Part shown: in pieces, positions 1 to 8,678 of the stretch
Numbering within the stretch: the first letter of the stretch is position 1
Layout: each line of letters begins with the position of its first letter
Source of the DNA: Arthrobacter sp.
GTDB taxonomy: Bacteria > Actinomycetota > Actinomycetes > Actinomycetales > Micrococcaceae
Assembly (NCBI GenBank): GCA_023264815.1
Contig: JAHFUZ010000015.1
Location: forward strand, 1 to 64,000
Reading direction: 5' to 3'
Length of the DNA: 64,000 nt
Position numbers and translations under genes: made by a program
The notes under the pieces: generated by a model
What the model was told of the DNA's origin: nothing
Database searches by the model: none
What the model saw: the letters and a program-made list of their open reading frames with translations, nothing else

Positions 1-1454
1 CCAGCGGCAAGGCCAACCGCAAGGAAACGGTCTCCGACTGGATGCAGATGGAGAAGGACCGCGGCATCTCCATCAGCTCGGCCGCCCTGCAGTTCTCCTA
101 CCGGGACACCGTCATCAACCTGCTGGACACGCCCGGCCACGCGGACTTCTCCGAGGACACCTACCGTGTCCTGGCCGCCGTGGACTGCGCTGTGATGCTG
201 GTGGACGCCGCCAAGGGCCTGGAAACGCAGACCATGAAGCTGTTCGAGGTCTGCAAGCAGCGCAACCTTCCCATCATCACGGTGATCAACAAGTGGGACC
301 GGCCCGGCCTGGACGCGTTGGCGTTGATGGACGAGATCACCGAGCGCACCGGCCTGCAGCCCATGCCGCTGACCTGGGCCGTGGGCATCTCCGGCGACTT
401 CCGCGGCGTCTGGGACCTCCGCAACGACCGCTTCGCCCGGTTCCAGCGCAACAACGCCGGCGCCAGCATCGCGCTCACCGAGTACTTCACGCCGGAGGAA
501 GCCGCGGAAAGCCAGGGCAGCAACTGGTCCGACGCCGTGGACGAAGCCGGCCTGGTGATCGAATCCAACCGTGAGTTCGACGTCGACGCCTTTCACGCAG
601 GCACCGCCACGCCCATCCTGTTCAGCTCCGCCGCCTTGAACTTCGGCGTGAAGGAACTCCTGGACGCACTGGTGGACTTCGCCCCGCCCGCCGCACCCCG
701 CCCGGACATCGACGGCAGCCCCCGCCCGGTTGAGTCACCGTTCTCCGGCTTCGTCTTCAAGGTGCAGGCCGGCATGAACAAGGCCCACCGCGACCACGTG
801 GCCTTCATCCGTGTGTGCTCCGGCGTTTTCGAGCGCGGCATGGTGGTCACGCAGACCCGGACCGGGAAGTCGTTCGCCACCAAGTACGCCCAGCAGGTCT
901 TCGGCCGGGAACGCGAAGTGATCGACGAGGCCTACCCCGGCGACGTTGTGGGACTCGTCAACGCCTCCTCCCTGCGCGTTGGCGACAGCCTCTTCCTCGA
1001 GGAATCCGTGGAATACCCCGCCATCCCGCTGTTCGCACCCGAGCACTTCCAGGTGGCCCGGTCCAAGGACCCCAGCAAGTTCAAGCAGTTCCGCCGCGGC
1101 ATCGAACAGCTCGAACACGAGGGCGTGATCCAGTTGCTCCGCTCCGATCTCCGCGGTGACCAGGCGCCGGTGCTCGCCGCCGTCGGCCCCATGCAGTTCG
1201 AAGTGGTGGAGGACCGGATGGCGCACGACTTCAGCGCGCCCATGCGGCTGGAACGCCTCTCCTACTCCCTCGCCAGGATCTCGACGGCGGATGCCATGCC
1301 CGCGCTGGCCAATGTTCCCGGCGCCGAGGTGCTGTTGAGGTCCGACGGCGAATACCTCGCCCTGTTCACCGACGTCTGGGCCCTTCGCCGGATCGAGAAG
1401 AACCACCCCGATCTCACCCTGGTGCCCATCGGCACCCACAACCCGGCGAAGTAG
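1..1454 (+). CDS. prfC: Peptide chain release factor 3 (5' end cut by window edge)
   Basis: Translational GTPase that recycles class I release factors from the ribosome after termination. The frame is open from base 3 (SGKANRKETVSDWMQMEKDR) to the stop at 1452-1454, so the start and the P-loop lie outside the window. The G3 motif DTPGHADF is encoded near 126-149 and the G4 motif NKWD near 289-300. The downstream part has the RF3-type domain II (FSGFVFKVQAGMNKAHRDH) and the C-terminal domain ending LVPIGTHNPAK. The early segment DWMQMEKDRGISI is diagnostic of RF3 rather than EF-G. No defect is visible in the part present. The ketoacyl synthase gene follows 68 bases downstream on the same strand. 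Confidence 0.95.
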   Translation, partial: SGKANRKETVSDWMQMEKDRGISISSAALQFSYRDTVINLLDTPGHADFSEDTYRVLAAVDCAVMLVDAAKGLETQTMKLFEVCKQRNLPIITVINKWDRPGLDALALMDEITERTGLQPMPLTWAVGISGDFRGVWDLRNDRFARFQRNNAGASIALTEYFTPEEAAESQGSNWSDAVDEAGLVIESNREFDVDAFHAGTATPILFSSAALNFGVKELLDALVDFAPPAAPRPDIDGSPRPVESPFSGFVFKVQAGMNKAHRDHVAFIRVCSGVFERGMVVTQTRTGKSFATKYAQQVFGREREVIDEAYPGDVVGLVNASSLRVGDSLFLEESVEYPAIPLFAPEHFQVARSKDPSKFKQFRRGIEQLEHEGVIQLLRSDLRGDQAPVLAAVGPMQFEVVEDRMAHDFSAPMRLERLSYSLARISTADAMPALANVPGAEVLLRSDGEYLALFTDVWALRRIEKNHPDLTLVPIGTHNPAK

Positions 1455-1522
1455 CCCTTCCAGCACGCTGCGCCGGCGGACCCGCCCGCGCCCCTTAATA
1501 ACCTCAAGAGCCAGGAACAACG

Positions 1523-2752
1523 ATGTCCGCAGTCCAACCCCGCGCCCTGATCACCGGTACTGGCACCATCAACCCCCTCGGGTCCACCGTCGCCGAGACC
1601 TGGACCGGCCTGCTGGCCGGAGAATCCGGGATCGCCGCACTGCAGGCGGACTGGGCCGCGCAGCTGCCGGTACGGATGGCCGGCCAGGTCACCGCCGATC
1701 TCTCGGAGCACCTGAGCACTCGCGAGCTGAAGCGGATGGACCGCTGCGGCCAGCTGGCACTGGTGGCTGCCCGCGAAGCCTGGCAGCAGGCCGGTGCCCC
1801 GGAGGTGGATCCCGAACGGTTTGCCGTGGTGATCGGCTCCGCCTACGGCGGCCTGGGCTCCACCCTGGAACAGGACCGTGCCCTGGCCAGCGGCGGTCCG
1901 CGCCGGGTCTCGCCGCACACCCTCACCCGGCTGATGGTCAACGGGCCGGCTGCCTGGGTGTCCATCGACCTCGGTGCCCGCGGCGGCGCCCGGACGCCCG
2001 TCAGCGCCTGCGCGTCCGGCGCCGAAGCAATCGTCCAGGGTGCCGAGATGATCAGGTCCGGAGCGGCCGACGTCGTGATTGCCGGGGGTGTGGACGCCTC
2101 CGTTAACGATCTTGTCATCACCGGGTTCTCGCAGATCCGTGCCCTGTCCACGCGCAACGACGAGCCGCAGCGGGCCACGCGCCCCTTCGACGCCGGACGT
2201 GACGGTTTTGTACTTGCCGAAGGTGCCGGCATGGTGGTGCTGGAGAGTGAAGCGCACGCCCGGGCGCGCGGCGCCGCCATCCTCGGCGCAGTGGCAGGCG
2301 GTGCGGTCACCTCCGATGCCAACGACATTGTTGCGGCGGATCCGGCCATGCAGCGGCGCGTGATGCAGAAGGCCCTTGACTCCGCGGGAATGCAGGCCGC
2401 GGAAATCGGCTTCGTCCACGCCCACGCCACCTCAACCCCCGTGGGGGACCGGCTGGAGGCGCAGGCCATCAGCGCCATCTTCGGCGCGGACGTGCCGGTG
2501 ACCTCCACGAAGGGGCACACCGGCCACCCGCTGGGCGGGGCCGGTGCACTCGCCGCCGTGGTGGTTGTCCAGGCCCTGCAGAGCCGCCAGCTTCCGGGCA
2601 CAGTGAACGTCGAGGCGGTGGATCCCGAAATCGGCCTGAACATCGTGACGGAAAACGCCCATTCGCTGGCACGGGGATCCGCTTCCGCCGGGCTGGTGAA
2701 CGCCTTCGGCTTCGGCGGACACAGCGTTGCCCTGGTGATCACCGCGGGCTAA
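1523..2752 (+). CDS. Beta-ketoacyl-ACP synthase, FabF/KAS II type
   Basis: Condensing enzyme of the thiolase fold (409 aa, normal length) that extends acyl-ACP with malonyl-ACP in fatty-acid synthesis. The catalytic triad is visible as Cys163 in SACASGAE, His301 in HAHATSTPVGD and His335 in KGHTGHPLGGAG. The C-terminal NAFGFGGHS motif is typical of KAS I/II. The ATG at 1523 has AGGA about 7 bases upstream. FabF normally has NAHGTST at the first histidine; here it is HAHATST, a mild deviation. The gene stands alone, away from any acpP/fabD cluster, so it may be a second KAS acting in a specialised pathway; primary FabF function is not proven. It converges on the histidine kinase gene with only 28 bases between. 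Confidence 0.9.
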   Translation: MSAVQPRALITGTGTINPLGSTVAETWTGLLAGESGIAALQADWAAQLPVRMAGQVTADLSEHLSTRELKRMDRCGQLALVAAREAWQQAGAPEVDPERFAVVIGSAYGGLGSTLEQDRALASGGPRRVSPHTLTRLMVNGPAAWVSIDLGARGGARTPVSACASGAEAIVQGAEMIRSGAADVVIAGGVDASVNDLVITGFSQIRALSTRNDEPQRATRPFDAGRDGFVLAEGAGMVVLESEAHARARGAAILGAVAGGAVTSDANDIVAADPAMQRRVMQKALDSAGMQAAEIGFVHAHATSTPVGDRLEAQAISAIFGADVPVTSTKGHTGHPLGGAGALAAVVVVQALQSRQLPGTVNVEAVDPEIGLNIVTENAHSLARGSASAGLVNAFGFGGHSVALVITAG

Positions 2753-2780
2753 GCCGCGCATCGGGGCACTTTGCCTTGGC

Positions 2781-4457
2781 TCAGCCTGCCGGCAGGCTAA
2801 ACGTTGCCGTCGTGCCGGCGCCCGGGGCGCTGGCCAGGGTAAGGGAGCCGCCGTGCCCCTCGATAATCGTCTTGCTGACGGGCAGCCCCAGTCCTGCCCC
2901 GGGGATGGCCGTTTCGCGTGACCGGGCGGAACGGAAGAACTTCGTGAATGCCTGCTCCCGGTCTTCGGTGCTCATGCCGATGCCCGGATCCGTAATGGAG
3001 CAGACAAGGTGCTCTCCGGTCCTGTGCGCCCGCACGTAGATGCGGCCGCCGTCGGGAGAGTACTTGATGGCGTTCGAGAGCAGGTTGCCTACGACGTGGC
3101 AGATCCGGGCAGCGTCCATCCGTGCGGTCAGCGGCTGCCCTGCCTCCAGTACCAGCTCCAGCCGACGGCTGGCTGCCTGGGGGCTGGTGGAATGGACGAC
3201 GTCGGCGAGAAGGCTGGCGAGGTCCGCCTCCTCCAAGGACAGGTCCATCCGTTCGGAGGCCACCGCAATCATGTCGTTCACCAGGCCCAGGAGATGCGTT
3301 GCATTGCGGTACACGATGTGGAGTTCCTCTACGATCCCTTCGTGGCCCGGCTCGTCAAGGATCAGTTCAAGGTATCCCAGGATGTTGGTCAGCGGTGTGC
3401 GCAGCTCGTGGGACACGGTGGCCACAAAGGCGTCCTTGGCCCCGAGGGCGGTGATGAGCGGCGTGACGTCCACGAAGGTGATGACACTGCCGCGGCGAGC
3501 GCCGTCCCGGGAACGGATGTCATGGGCGCTGACCGAGTAGGCAAGTTGGTCCCCGTCATCACCCACCCACAGCAGCTCGTCCGCGAACATGTCGCCCCGG
3601 GCAGCACGGGCAGCCGGAAGCATGTGGGCCGGGACCGGAGTGGACCGGTCCCCCAACAGCACGCGGACCCCGCTGTCCGCGTCCGCAAGTCGGGCCAATG
3701 GAGGTTCAGCACGGATGGCACTGTTGGTCAGCGCCTTGTTCCCGTCCTGGTCGACAACCCAGACGCCCACACGCACAGCCCCAAGAACAGCATCAAGGAG
3801 CTCCTGCCTGTCCACACTGTCAGCGAGTGTTTCCTCCAGGGCGTGGTCCTTCAGGATGAGGGCCCTCCGATTACGCCGGAGCGTTCGGGCAACGACGTGT
3901 GCCGAGACCGCGATTGCAGCCATCACCAGGGGCAGGAAGATGGTCCGGATCATGGATCCCTGGGTGGGCGCAGAGCCCAGGACCGCGGCGGGGACCACCG
4001 CGCTGAGTACGGTTCCCGTCACGGCCAGAACCACCCCGCTGCGTCCGGGTCCCACTGACAACCAGACCACGGGGAAGACCAGCATGAGGCTCAGGACGTT
4101 GAAGCTGGGACCGCCGGCTTCACGCGTAAAGCCGATGGCCAGGCAGTCAAGGACGGGAATTACCACGAACAGGCCCGCCGGCAGCCTGTTCCACGGGATT
4201 GCCACGCCGGCGAGGAAGAGCGCCAAATGCGCCAGCAAGGCTAACCGGAACGTGTCCGCAGCCAGGGTGGCCGGGCTGAACAGACCCGCTGCCACAACCA
4301 CCAGCACCACCGTGACGCTGAGCGGAAGATGGCTCATGACCACCCGGCCCCGCGCTCCCAGGCGGTCAAAATAAGAATCGATCCTCGAGGCGAAGAGACC
4401 GTCAGCCCGATCCAGGTCTTCGCGGACGGATCCGTCAGTTTCTGTTTGAATTTTCAC
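2781..4457 (-). CDS. Membrane-bound PAS-containing sensor histidine kinase
   Basis: Two-component sensor that autophosphorylates on histidine. From the preferred GTG at 4457 (GGGGG just upstream) it is 558 aa; in-frame sequence continues to 4592 but looks non-coding. Order: about six hydrophobic segments in the first 200 residues, a PAS-like domain, a HisKA phosphoacceptor box VSHELRTPLTNILGYL with the histidine near residue 347, then a HATPase_c domain with N box VVGNLLSNAIKYSPDGG, G1 DPGIGMS and G2 GAGLGLPVS. No response regulator gene is adjacent, so the partner is unknown (orphan kinase). The signal sensed cannot be inferred. Confidence 0.88.
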   Translation of the reverse strand: MKIQTETDGSVREDLDRADGLFASRIDSYFDRLGARGRVVMSHLPLSVTVVLVVVAAGLFSPATLAADTFRLALLAHLALFLAGVAIPWNRLPAGLFVVIPVLDCLAIGFTREAGGPSFNVLSLMLVFPVVWLSVGPGRSGVVLAVTGTVLSAVVPAAVLGSAPTQGSMIRTIFLPLVMAAIAVSAHVVARTLRRNRRALILKDHALEETLADSVDRQELLDAVLGAVRVGVWVVDQDGNKALTNSAIRAEPPLARLADADSGVRVLLGDRSTPVPAHMLPAARAARGDMFADELLWVGDDGDQLAYSVSAHDIRSRDGARRGSVITFVDVTPLITALGAKDAFVATVSHELRTPLTNILGYLELILDEPGHEGIVEELHIVYRNATHLLGLVNDMIAVASERMDLSLEEADLASLLADVVHSTSPQAASRRLELVLEAGQPLTARMDAARICHVVGNLLSNAIKYSPDGGRIYVRAHRTGEHLVCSITDPGIGMSTEDREQAFTKFFRSARSRETAIPGAGLGLPVSKTIIEGHGGSLTLASAPGAGTTATFSLPAG

Positions 4458-4526
4458 TCGGCCCCCAGCCGCCACGGTGAAGAACCCCCGGCTGCCTGAG
4501 GGTCGTTCCGCCAGCCTACCGCGTGG

Positions 4527-4640
4527 CTGCACATGGCACACCCGCCCCTCTCCCAGCAGATCCGGCAGCTGGAGGAACTCCGGGCACGCCACCGCTGATC
4601 CGCACCACTCGCAAGGTGGAGCTGACTCCGGCCGGCCGGG
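4527..4640 (+). pseudogene. Remnant of a LysR-family regulator (HTH part)
   Basis: The sequence encodes HMAHPPLSQQIRQLEEL in one frame from about 4527 and then meets a stop at 4596-4598. The continuation RTTRKVELTPAGR is read in another frame from 4595 to about 4640. Together these are the recognition helix and following strand of a LysR-type winged helix. Nothing resembling the rest of such a gene follows; the sequence runs directly into the 3' end of radA on the other strand. It is a broken fragment, not a gene. Confidence 0.75.
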
Positions 4641-4644
4641 GAAC

Positions 4645-6018
4645 CTATCCGATCAGCAGGCTCAACGCCTCCGTAAGGTGCTCCACCTCGCGGACAGAGA
4701 ACCCTGCCGGGACAGGCCCGGGGCCGTTATGGCTGGCCGGAACCACGGCGTGGGTGAACCCCAGCCGGTGTGCCTCCTGGATCCGCTGGTTGATGCCGGG
4801 CACCGGGCGCACCTCGCCCGCCAGGCCCACTTCACCGAACGCGATAAGCCGGATGGGCAGCGGCTTGCGGGCCTTCGCCGAAGCCACTGCCAGGGCAACC
4901 GCCAGGTCCGTGGCGGGTTCGCTGAGCTTCACGCCGCCCACCGTGGCCACGTAGGAATCATCCTTGTGCAGCAGGGTGCCTGCCCGCTGCTGCAGGACAG
5001 CCAGGAGCATTGACACGCGGGAACTGTCCAGGCCGCTGGTGGCACGGCGGGGCTGCGAGTTTGCGCTCTCGGCCAGCAGCGACTGCACCTCGGCCAGCAG
5101 CGGCCGCCGGCCCTCCATGGTCACGGTGATGCAGGTGCCGGAAACCGGATCCTTGGTGCGGCTGACAAAAAGACCACTGGGATCCGCGAGTCCTTCGATG
5201 CCGTTCTCGTTCAGGTCGAAACAGCCAACATCGTCAGTGGGCCCGTAGCGGTTCTTCACTGCGCGCAGCATCCGGAGCCGGGAATGCCGTTCGCCTTCGA
5301 ACTGGCACACCACGTCCACCAGATGCTCCAGCAGCCGCGGGCCGGCGATGGACCCGTCCTTGGTCACGTGGCCCACCAGGAGCGTGGTCATGTTCCGCCG
5401 TTTGGCTGCTGCGATGATGGAAGCCGCCACTTCGCGCACCTGCGACACCCCGCCGGCGCTGCCGTCCACGTCGGCGCTGCTGAGGGTCTGGACCGAGTCC
5501 ACGATCAGCAGGCGTGGCTCGATTTTCTCGACCTGCCCGAGTGCCTGTCCGAGGTCCGTCCCGGCGGACAGGTAGAGGGAATCCGCGACGGCGTCGATCC
5601 GCTCTGCGCGCAGCTTCACCTGCGCTGCAGACTCCTCCCCGGTCACGTACAGGACATCCTGCGCCGTGCGGGCGAACTTCGCAGCGACATCCAGCAACAG
5701 CGTGGACTTGCCCACGCCCGGCTCACCGGCCAGCAGAATGACGGCGCCGGGGACCAGGCCGCCGCCCAGGACGCGGTCCAGTTCATCCACTCCGGTAGGC
5801 AGGAATGCTGCCGTGGTGGCGTCCACCTCGGCAATCCGGCGGGCGGGCTCCAGAACTGTGGTGGCCGCCGTCGTACGCGCCACGGCGGCGCCGGTCTCCT
5901 CAACGGTTCCCCACGCCTGGCACTCGCCGCAGCGCCCCACCCACTTGACCGTGGTCCAGCCGCATTCGGCGCACTTGTAAGCGGGCGCCTTGGAAGCGCG
6001 GGAAGTCTTTGTTGCCAT
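4645..6018 (-). CDS. radA: DNA repair protein RadA (branch-migration ATPase)
   Basis: RecA-related DnaB-type helicase that promotes branch migration in recombinational repair. It is 457 aa from the ATG at 6018; an in-frame ATG 30 bases upstream is less likely because family members begin just before the zinc finger. Seen in order: C4 zinc finger (Cys16, Cys19, Cys30, Cys33 in CAECGW..CGEC), Walker A GEPGVGKST with Lys104, the RadA-specific KNRYGPTDD motif, and a C-terminal Lon-protease-like domain (ATVGGVKLSEPATDLAVALA) that serves as a scaffold. No defects are seen. It stands alone between the LysR remnant and the FUSC gene. Confidence 0.96.
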   Translation of the reverse strand: MATKTSRASKAPAYKCAECGWTTVKWVGRCGECQAWGTVEETGAAVARTTAATTVLEPARRIAEVDATTAAFLPTGVDELDRVLGGGLVPGAVILLAGEPGVGKSTLLLDVAAKFARTAQDVLYVTGEESAAQVKLRAERIDAVADSLYLSAGTDLGQALGQVEKIEPRLLIVDSVQTLSSADVDGSAGGVSQVREVAASIIAAAKRRNMTTLLVGHVTKDGSIAGPRLLEHLVDVVCQFEGERHSRLRMLRAVKNRYGPTDDVGCFDLNENGIEGLADPSGLFVSRTKDPVSGTCITVTMEGRRPLLAEVQSLLAESANSQPRRATSGLDSSRVSMLLAVLQQRAGTLLHKDDSYVATVGGVKLSEPATDLAVALAVASAKARKPLPIRLIAFGEVGLAGEVRPVPGINQRIQEAHRLGFTHAVVPASHNGPGPVPAGFSVREVEHLTEALSLLIG

Positions 6019-6094
6019 GGGTTCAACCTTAACGGCGGGCACCGACATCCACGGACGGGGCTGGCGGACCGGGTTTCAACAGGCTCAACCACCG

Positions 6095-7222
6095 CTACAG
6101 CCCGGGCAGCACGTCCCGGGCTTCGTGGGCCTCCATGCCGGTGGCCTCCAGCAGGTCCACCATCAGTGGCCGGAAAAGCATCACCACCGTCTCACCCTCC
6201 AGGCGCTGGACTTTGAGCAGGCGGGGATGCAGCCTAAGCGCGATCTCGCTGAAATCCTGCCGGGCGGTGCGCAGATGGGCGCGGCGGACGCCGTCGTGCG
6301 TCTCGGCGAGGCCCAGCGAGAGTTCATCAATGGCGGCGGCGGTGTCCTGCAGCACCTCGGCTATGTTCTCGGTGGCCTCATCGGACAGGGCTGCGTGGTT
6401 GATGGCACTGGTGAGCCGGCGGGCAAAAACCCGGCTGTTACGCAGCGCGAGATCGATGAAGTCCAGTGATTGCGTGAGCCGGTCCAGTTCGTCGCGGTGC
6501 CGGCGGTGGGCGGGTGCGAGCGTGGCCACCTCCCCGGACGCGCGCAGGGAATGGCGCATCGCGTCCACCAGCGGCTGGCAGTTCCGGCCGCGGATCAGCG
6601 CGTGCCATGCCTGCGTGGAGTCACTGTTGCTGAGGGCAGTTGCACATTCCCGGAGAACTTCGGCCAGTTCATGGAGCAGTTTCCGGACATCCTTGCGCGG
6701 CTCCCGGCGCGGATCCTTGGGCACGAGGATGGTCACCAGCAGCGCGAAGAGTCCGCCGATCACCGCGTCGATGCTGCGCGTGAACGGTCCGCCGGACGGC
6801 GCGGGCAGCAGCACCACCAGCAGGGACTGCAGGGCAAGCTGCGTGGTGAAGATGTTCCCGCTGTCCAGGAAGCGGGCCAGGAGGATGGAGAAAAGAAGGA
6901 CGACGGCGGCCTGCCAGATCCCGCCGCCCAGCCAGTGCAGGAGCAGGTCACCCACCGCGATGCCGATAGTGCAGCCCAGACCCACCTCCAGGACACGCCG
7001 CAGCCGGGGCTCGCGGGAGAAACCCAGGGCAATCAGCGAGGAGGTGGCCGCGAACAGGGGTCCCGAGTGGCCCAGCACGTACTCGGCGAAGGCGTAGGCG
7101 CCCACTGCACAAACCGTCATCTGGATGGCAGGGACCAGCGAGTTCCGGCTGCGGATCATGCCCGTGCGGACCCGCCCGCGCAGGAAGCGCCTGCCTACTG
7201 AAAGTCCTGCTGGTGCGGCCAT
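6095..7222 (-). CDS. FUSC-family inner membrane protein (putative aromatic-acid exporter type)
   Basis: Protein of 375 aa from the ATG at 7222. The N-terminal half has about six hydrophobic helices (VPAIQMTVCAVGAYAFAEYV, PLFAATSSLIALGF and following), with the FUSC/ArAE signature region SREPRLRRVLEVGLGCTIGIAVG. The C-terminal half is a charged, mostly helical cytoplasmic domain. Homologues export aromatic acids or toxic compounds, but no substrate can be assigned here. Its 5' end faces pstS across a shared 234-base region. A second FUSC protein lies at 53099-54205. Confidence 0.85.
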   Translation of the reverse strand: MAAPAGLSVGRRFLRGRVRTGMIRSRNSLVPAIQMTVCAVGAYAFAEYVLGHSGPLFAATSSLIALGFSREPRLRRVLEVGLGCTIGIAVGDLLLHWLGGGIWQAAVVLLFSILLARFLDSGNIFTTQLALQSLLVVLLPAPSGGPFTRSIDAVIGGLFALLVTILVPKDPRREPRKDVRKLLHELAEVLRECATALSNSDSTQAWHALIRGRNCQPLVDAMRHSLRASGEVATLAPAHRRHRDELDRLTQSLDFIDLALRNSRVFARRLTSAINHAALSDEATENIAEVLQDTAAAIDELSLGLAETHDGVRRAHLRTARQDFSEIALRLHPRLLKVQRLEGETVVMLFRPLMVDLLEATGMEAHEARDVLPGL

Positions 7223-7236
7223 GCGTTCCAGTCTAT

Positions 7237-7345
7237 TTGGCGGCCAGGTCCCTATGGCCAAAAGTGTGACGTGCGCAATGGCGACGCTGCACATGTTGGC
7301 TAATGGCCAACCCTCGTTAACCTTCCGTTCACTTTTGGCCGCCAA
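7237..7345. repeat. Nested inverted repeats in the pstS upstream region
   Basis: Two perfect inverted pairs share an overlapping right arm. TTGGCGGCCA at 7237-7246 pairs with TGGCCGCCAA at 7336-7345. GGCCAAAAGTG at 7256-7266 pairs with CACTTTTGGCC at 7330-7340. The spacing of about 60-90 bases suggests looping or alternative pairing rather than a terminator. The right arms partly overlap the PHO-box-like repeat. Confidence 0.6.
7316..7333 (+). promoter_or_regulatory. PHO-box-like PhoP binding site upstream of pstS
   Basis: GTTAACC, a 4-base spacer TTCC and GTTCACT form two direct repeat units with an 11-base period. This is the layout of actinobacterial PhoP boxes (consensus unit GTTCACC). 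It lies about 125 bases upstream of the pstS start, where phosphate-starvation activation is expected. The family consensus is established knowledge; binding here is inferred. Confidence 0.65.
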
Positions 7346-7456
7346 TCCCGTTACCTGCGGACCCTAAATTCAATCAAGGTACACAACGTACGCATCGCGC
7401 TGCAGGGCGCCTCCGGCCCTGCCCGCTACTGAATAACCCTGGAAGGGGTACATCTA

Positions 7457-8575
7457 GTGAAGGCTCTCCGCTTCGGCCGCCACGCGGCTATCGCTGTTAT
7501 CGCAGCCGGCGCACTCGCGCTTACCGCCTGCGGTTCAGACAACGCCACGGGCAACACGCCTGCCGGCACCCAGACTTCCGGCACCAAGGTGACCGGCACC
7601 CTGACCGGCATCGGCGCCTCCTCCACCGGCGCAGCCATGGACGCCTGGAAGGCCGGCTTCGCTGCCGCCAACTCCGGTGCCACCGTGCAGTACTCCCCGG
7701 ACGGCTCCGGCGCAGGCCGCAAGGCCATCATCGACGGTTCGGCCCAGTTCGCCGGTTCCGACGCGTACCTCAAGGATGAAGAGCTGGCCAGCTCCAAGGC
7801 CAAGTGCGGCCCGGACGGAGCCCTCAACATCCCTGTCTACATCTCCCCGATCGCTGTAGCGTTCAACCTGCCGGGCATCACCGAGCTCAAGCTCGACGCC
7901 ACCACGGTTGCCAAGATCTTCCGCGGCCAGGTGGCCACCTGGAACGATCCGGCCATCGCCGCCCTGAACCCGGGCGTCACCCTCCCGGACACCAAGGTCA
8001 CCCCGGTCAACCGCTCTGACGATTCCGGCACCACCACCAACTTCACCGAGTACCTGGCCGCTGCCGCTGCAGACGTCTGGACCGACAAGGCTTCCGGCGT
8101 ATGGCCTGCAACCCTGCAGGGCGAGAACGCCAAGGGCACCTCCGGTGTGGTCAAGACCGTCACCGACACCCCGGGTGCCGTGACCTACGCTGATGATTCC
8201 GCCGTGGGCGGCAAGCTGGGCACCGCCTCCATCAAGGTGGGCGAGGAGTTCGTCAAGATCTCCGCCGAGGCTGCTGCCAAGGCTGTTGAAGCCGGCAAGC
8301 CCGTCGAAGGCCGTTCCGCCAACGACGTCGCCATCAAGCTGGACCGCAAGACCACCGCAAAGGGCGCCTACCCGATCGTCCTGGTTTCCTACCACGTTGT
8401 CTGCTCCACCTACGACAAGCAGGAAACCGTTGACCTGGTCAAGGCTTTCGAAAGCTACGTAGTTTCCGACGCCGGACAGAAGGCTGCCGCTGACTCCGCA
8501 AAGTCCGCGCCGCTCTCCTCGGCACTGGCCGAAAAGGCCACCAAGGCCATCGAATCCATCAAGGTCAAGTCCTAG
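7457..8575 (+). CDS. pstS: Phosphate ABC transporter substrate-binding lipoprotein PstS
   Basis: Periplasm-equivalent phosphate-binding protein of the high-affinity Pst system, 372 aa. The GTG start at 7457 has a strong ribosome site GGAAGGGG at 7441-7448. A lipoprotein signal peptide ends with LTAC, so lipidation is expected on Cys25. Phosphate-contacting loops visible are GASSTGAA, SPDGSGAGRKA and VNRSDDSGTT. It is first in pstSCAB, behind a PHO-box-like repeat and followed by a hairpin at 8591-8632 that probably limits read-through, so that PstS is made in excess over the permease. Confidence 0.97.
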   Translation: MKALRFGRHAAIAVIAAGALALTACGSDNATGNTPAGTQTSGTKVTGTLTGIGASSTGAAMDAWKAGFAAANSGATVQYSPDGSGAGRKAIIDGSAQFAGSDAYLKDEELASSKAKCGPDGALNIPVYISPIAVAFNLPGITELKLDATTVAKIFRGQVATWNDPAIAALNPGVTLPDTKVTPVNRSDDSGTTTNFTEYLAAAAADVWTDKASGVWPATLQGENAKGTSGVVKTVTDTPGAVTYADDSAVGGKLGTASIKVGEEFVKISAEAAAKAVEAGKPVEGRSANDVAIKLDRKTTAKGAYPIVLVSYHVVCSTYDKQETVDLVKAFESYVVSDAGQKAAADSAKSAPLSSALAEKATKAIESIKVKS

Positions 8576-8590
8576 GACTTATCCCTGAAA

Positions 8591-8632
8591 CCAAGTTCCC
8601 CGCCACGCCGAAAGGCGGGGCGGGGAACTTGG
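8591..8632 (+). terminator. Hairpin between pstS and pstC (attenuator or partial terminator)
   Basis: A perfect 14-bp stem (CCAAGTTCCCCGCC at 8591-8604 with its complement at 8619-8632) encloses a second stem CGCC/GGCG closed by a GAAA tetraloop. Only a short T-rich run follows (CTTTGT), so termination is probably partial. Its position suits differential expression of pstS over pstCAB. Confidence 0.8.
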
Positions 8633-8678
8633 CTTTGTAAGCTAGCTTTTGGGCACCACCACAACCGAAGGGTCTGGA

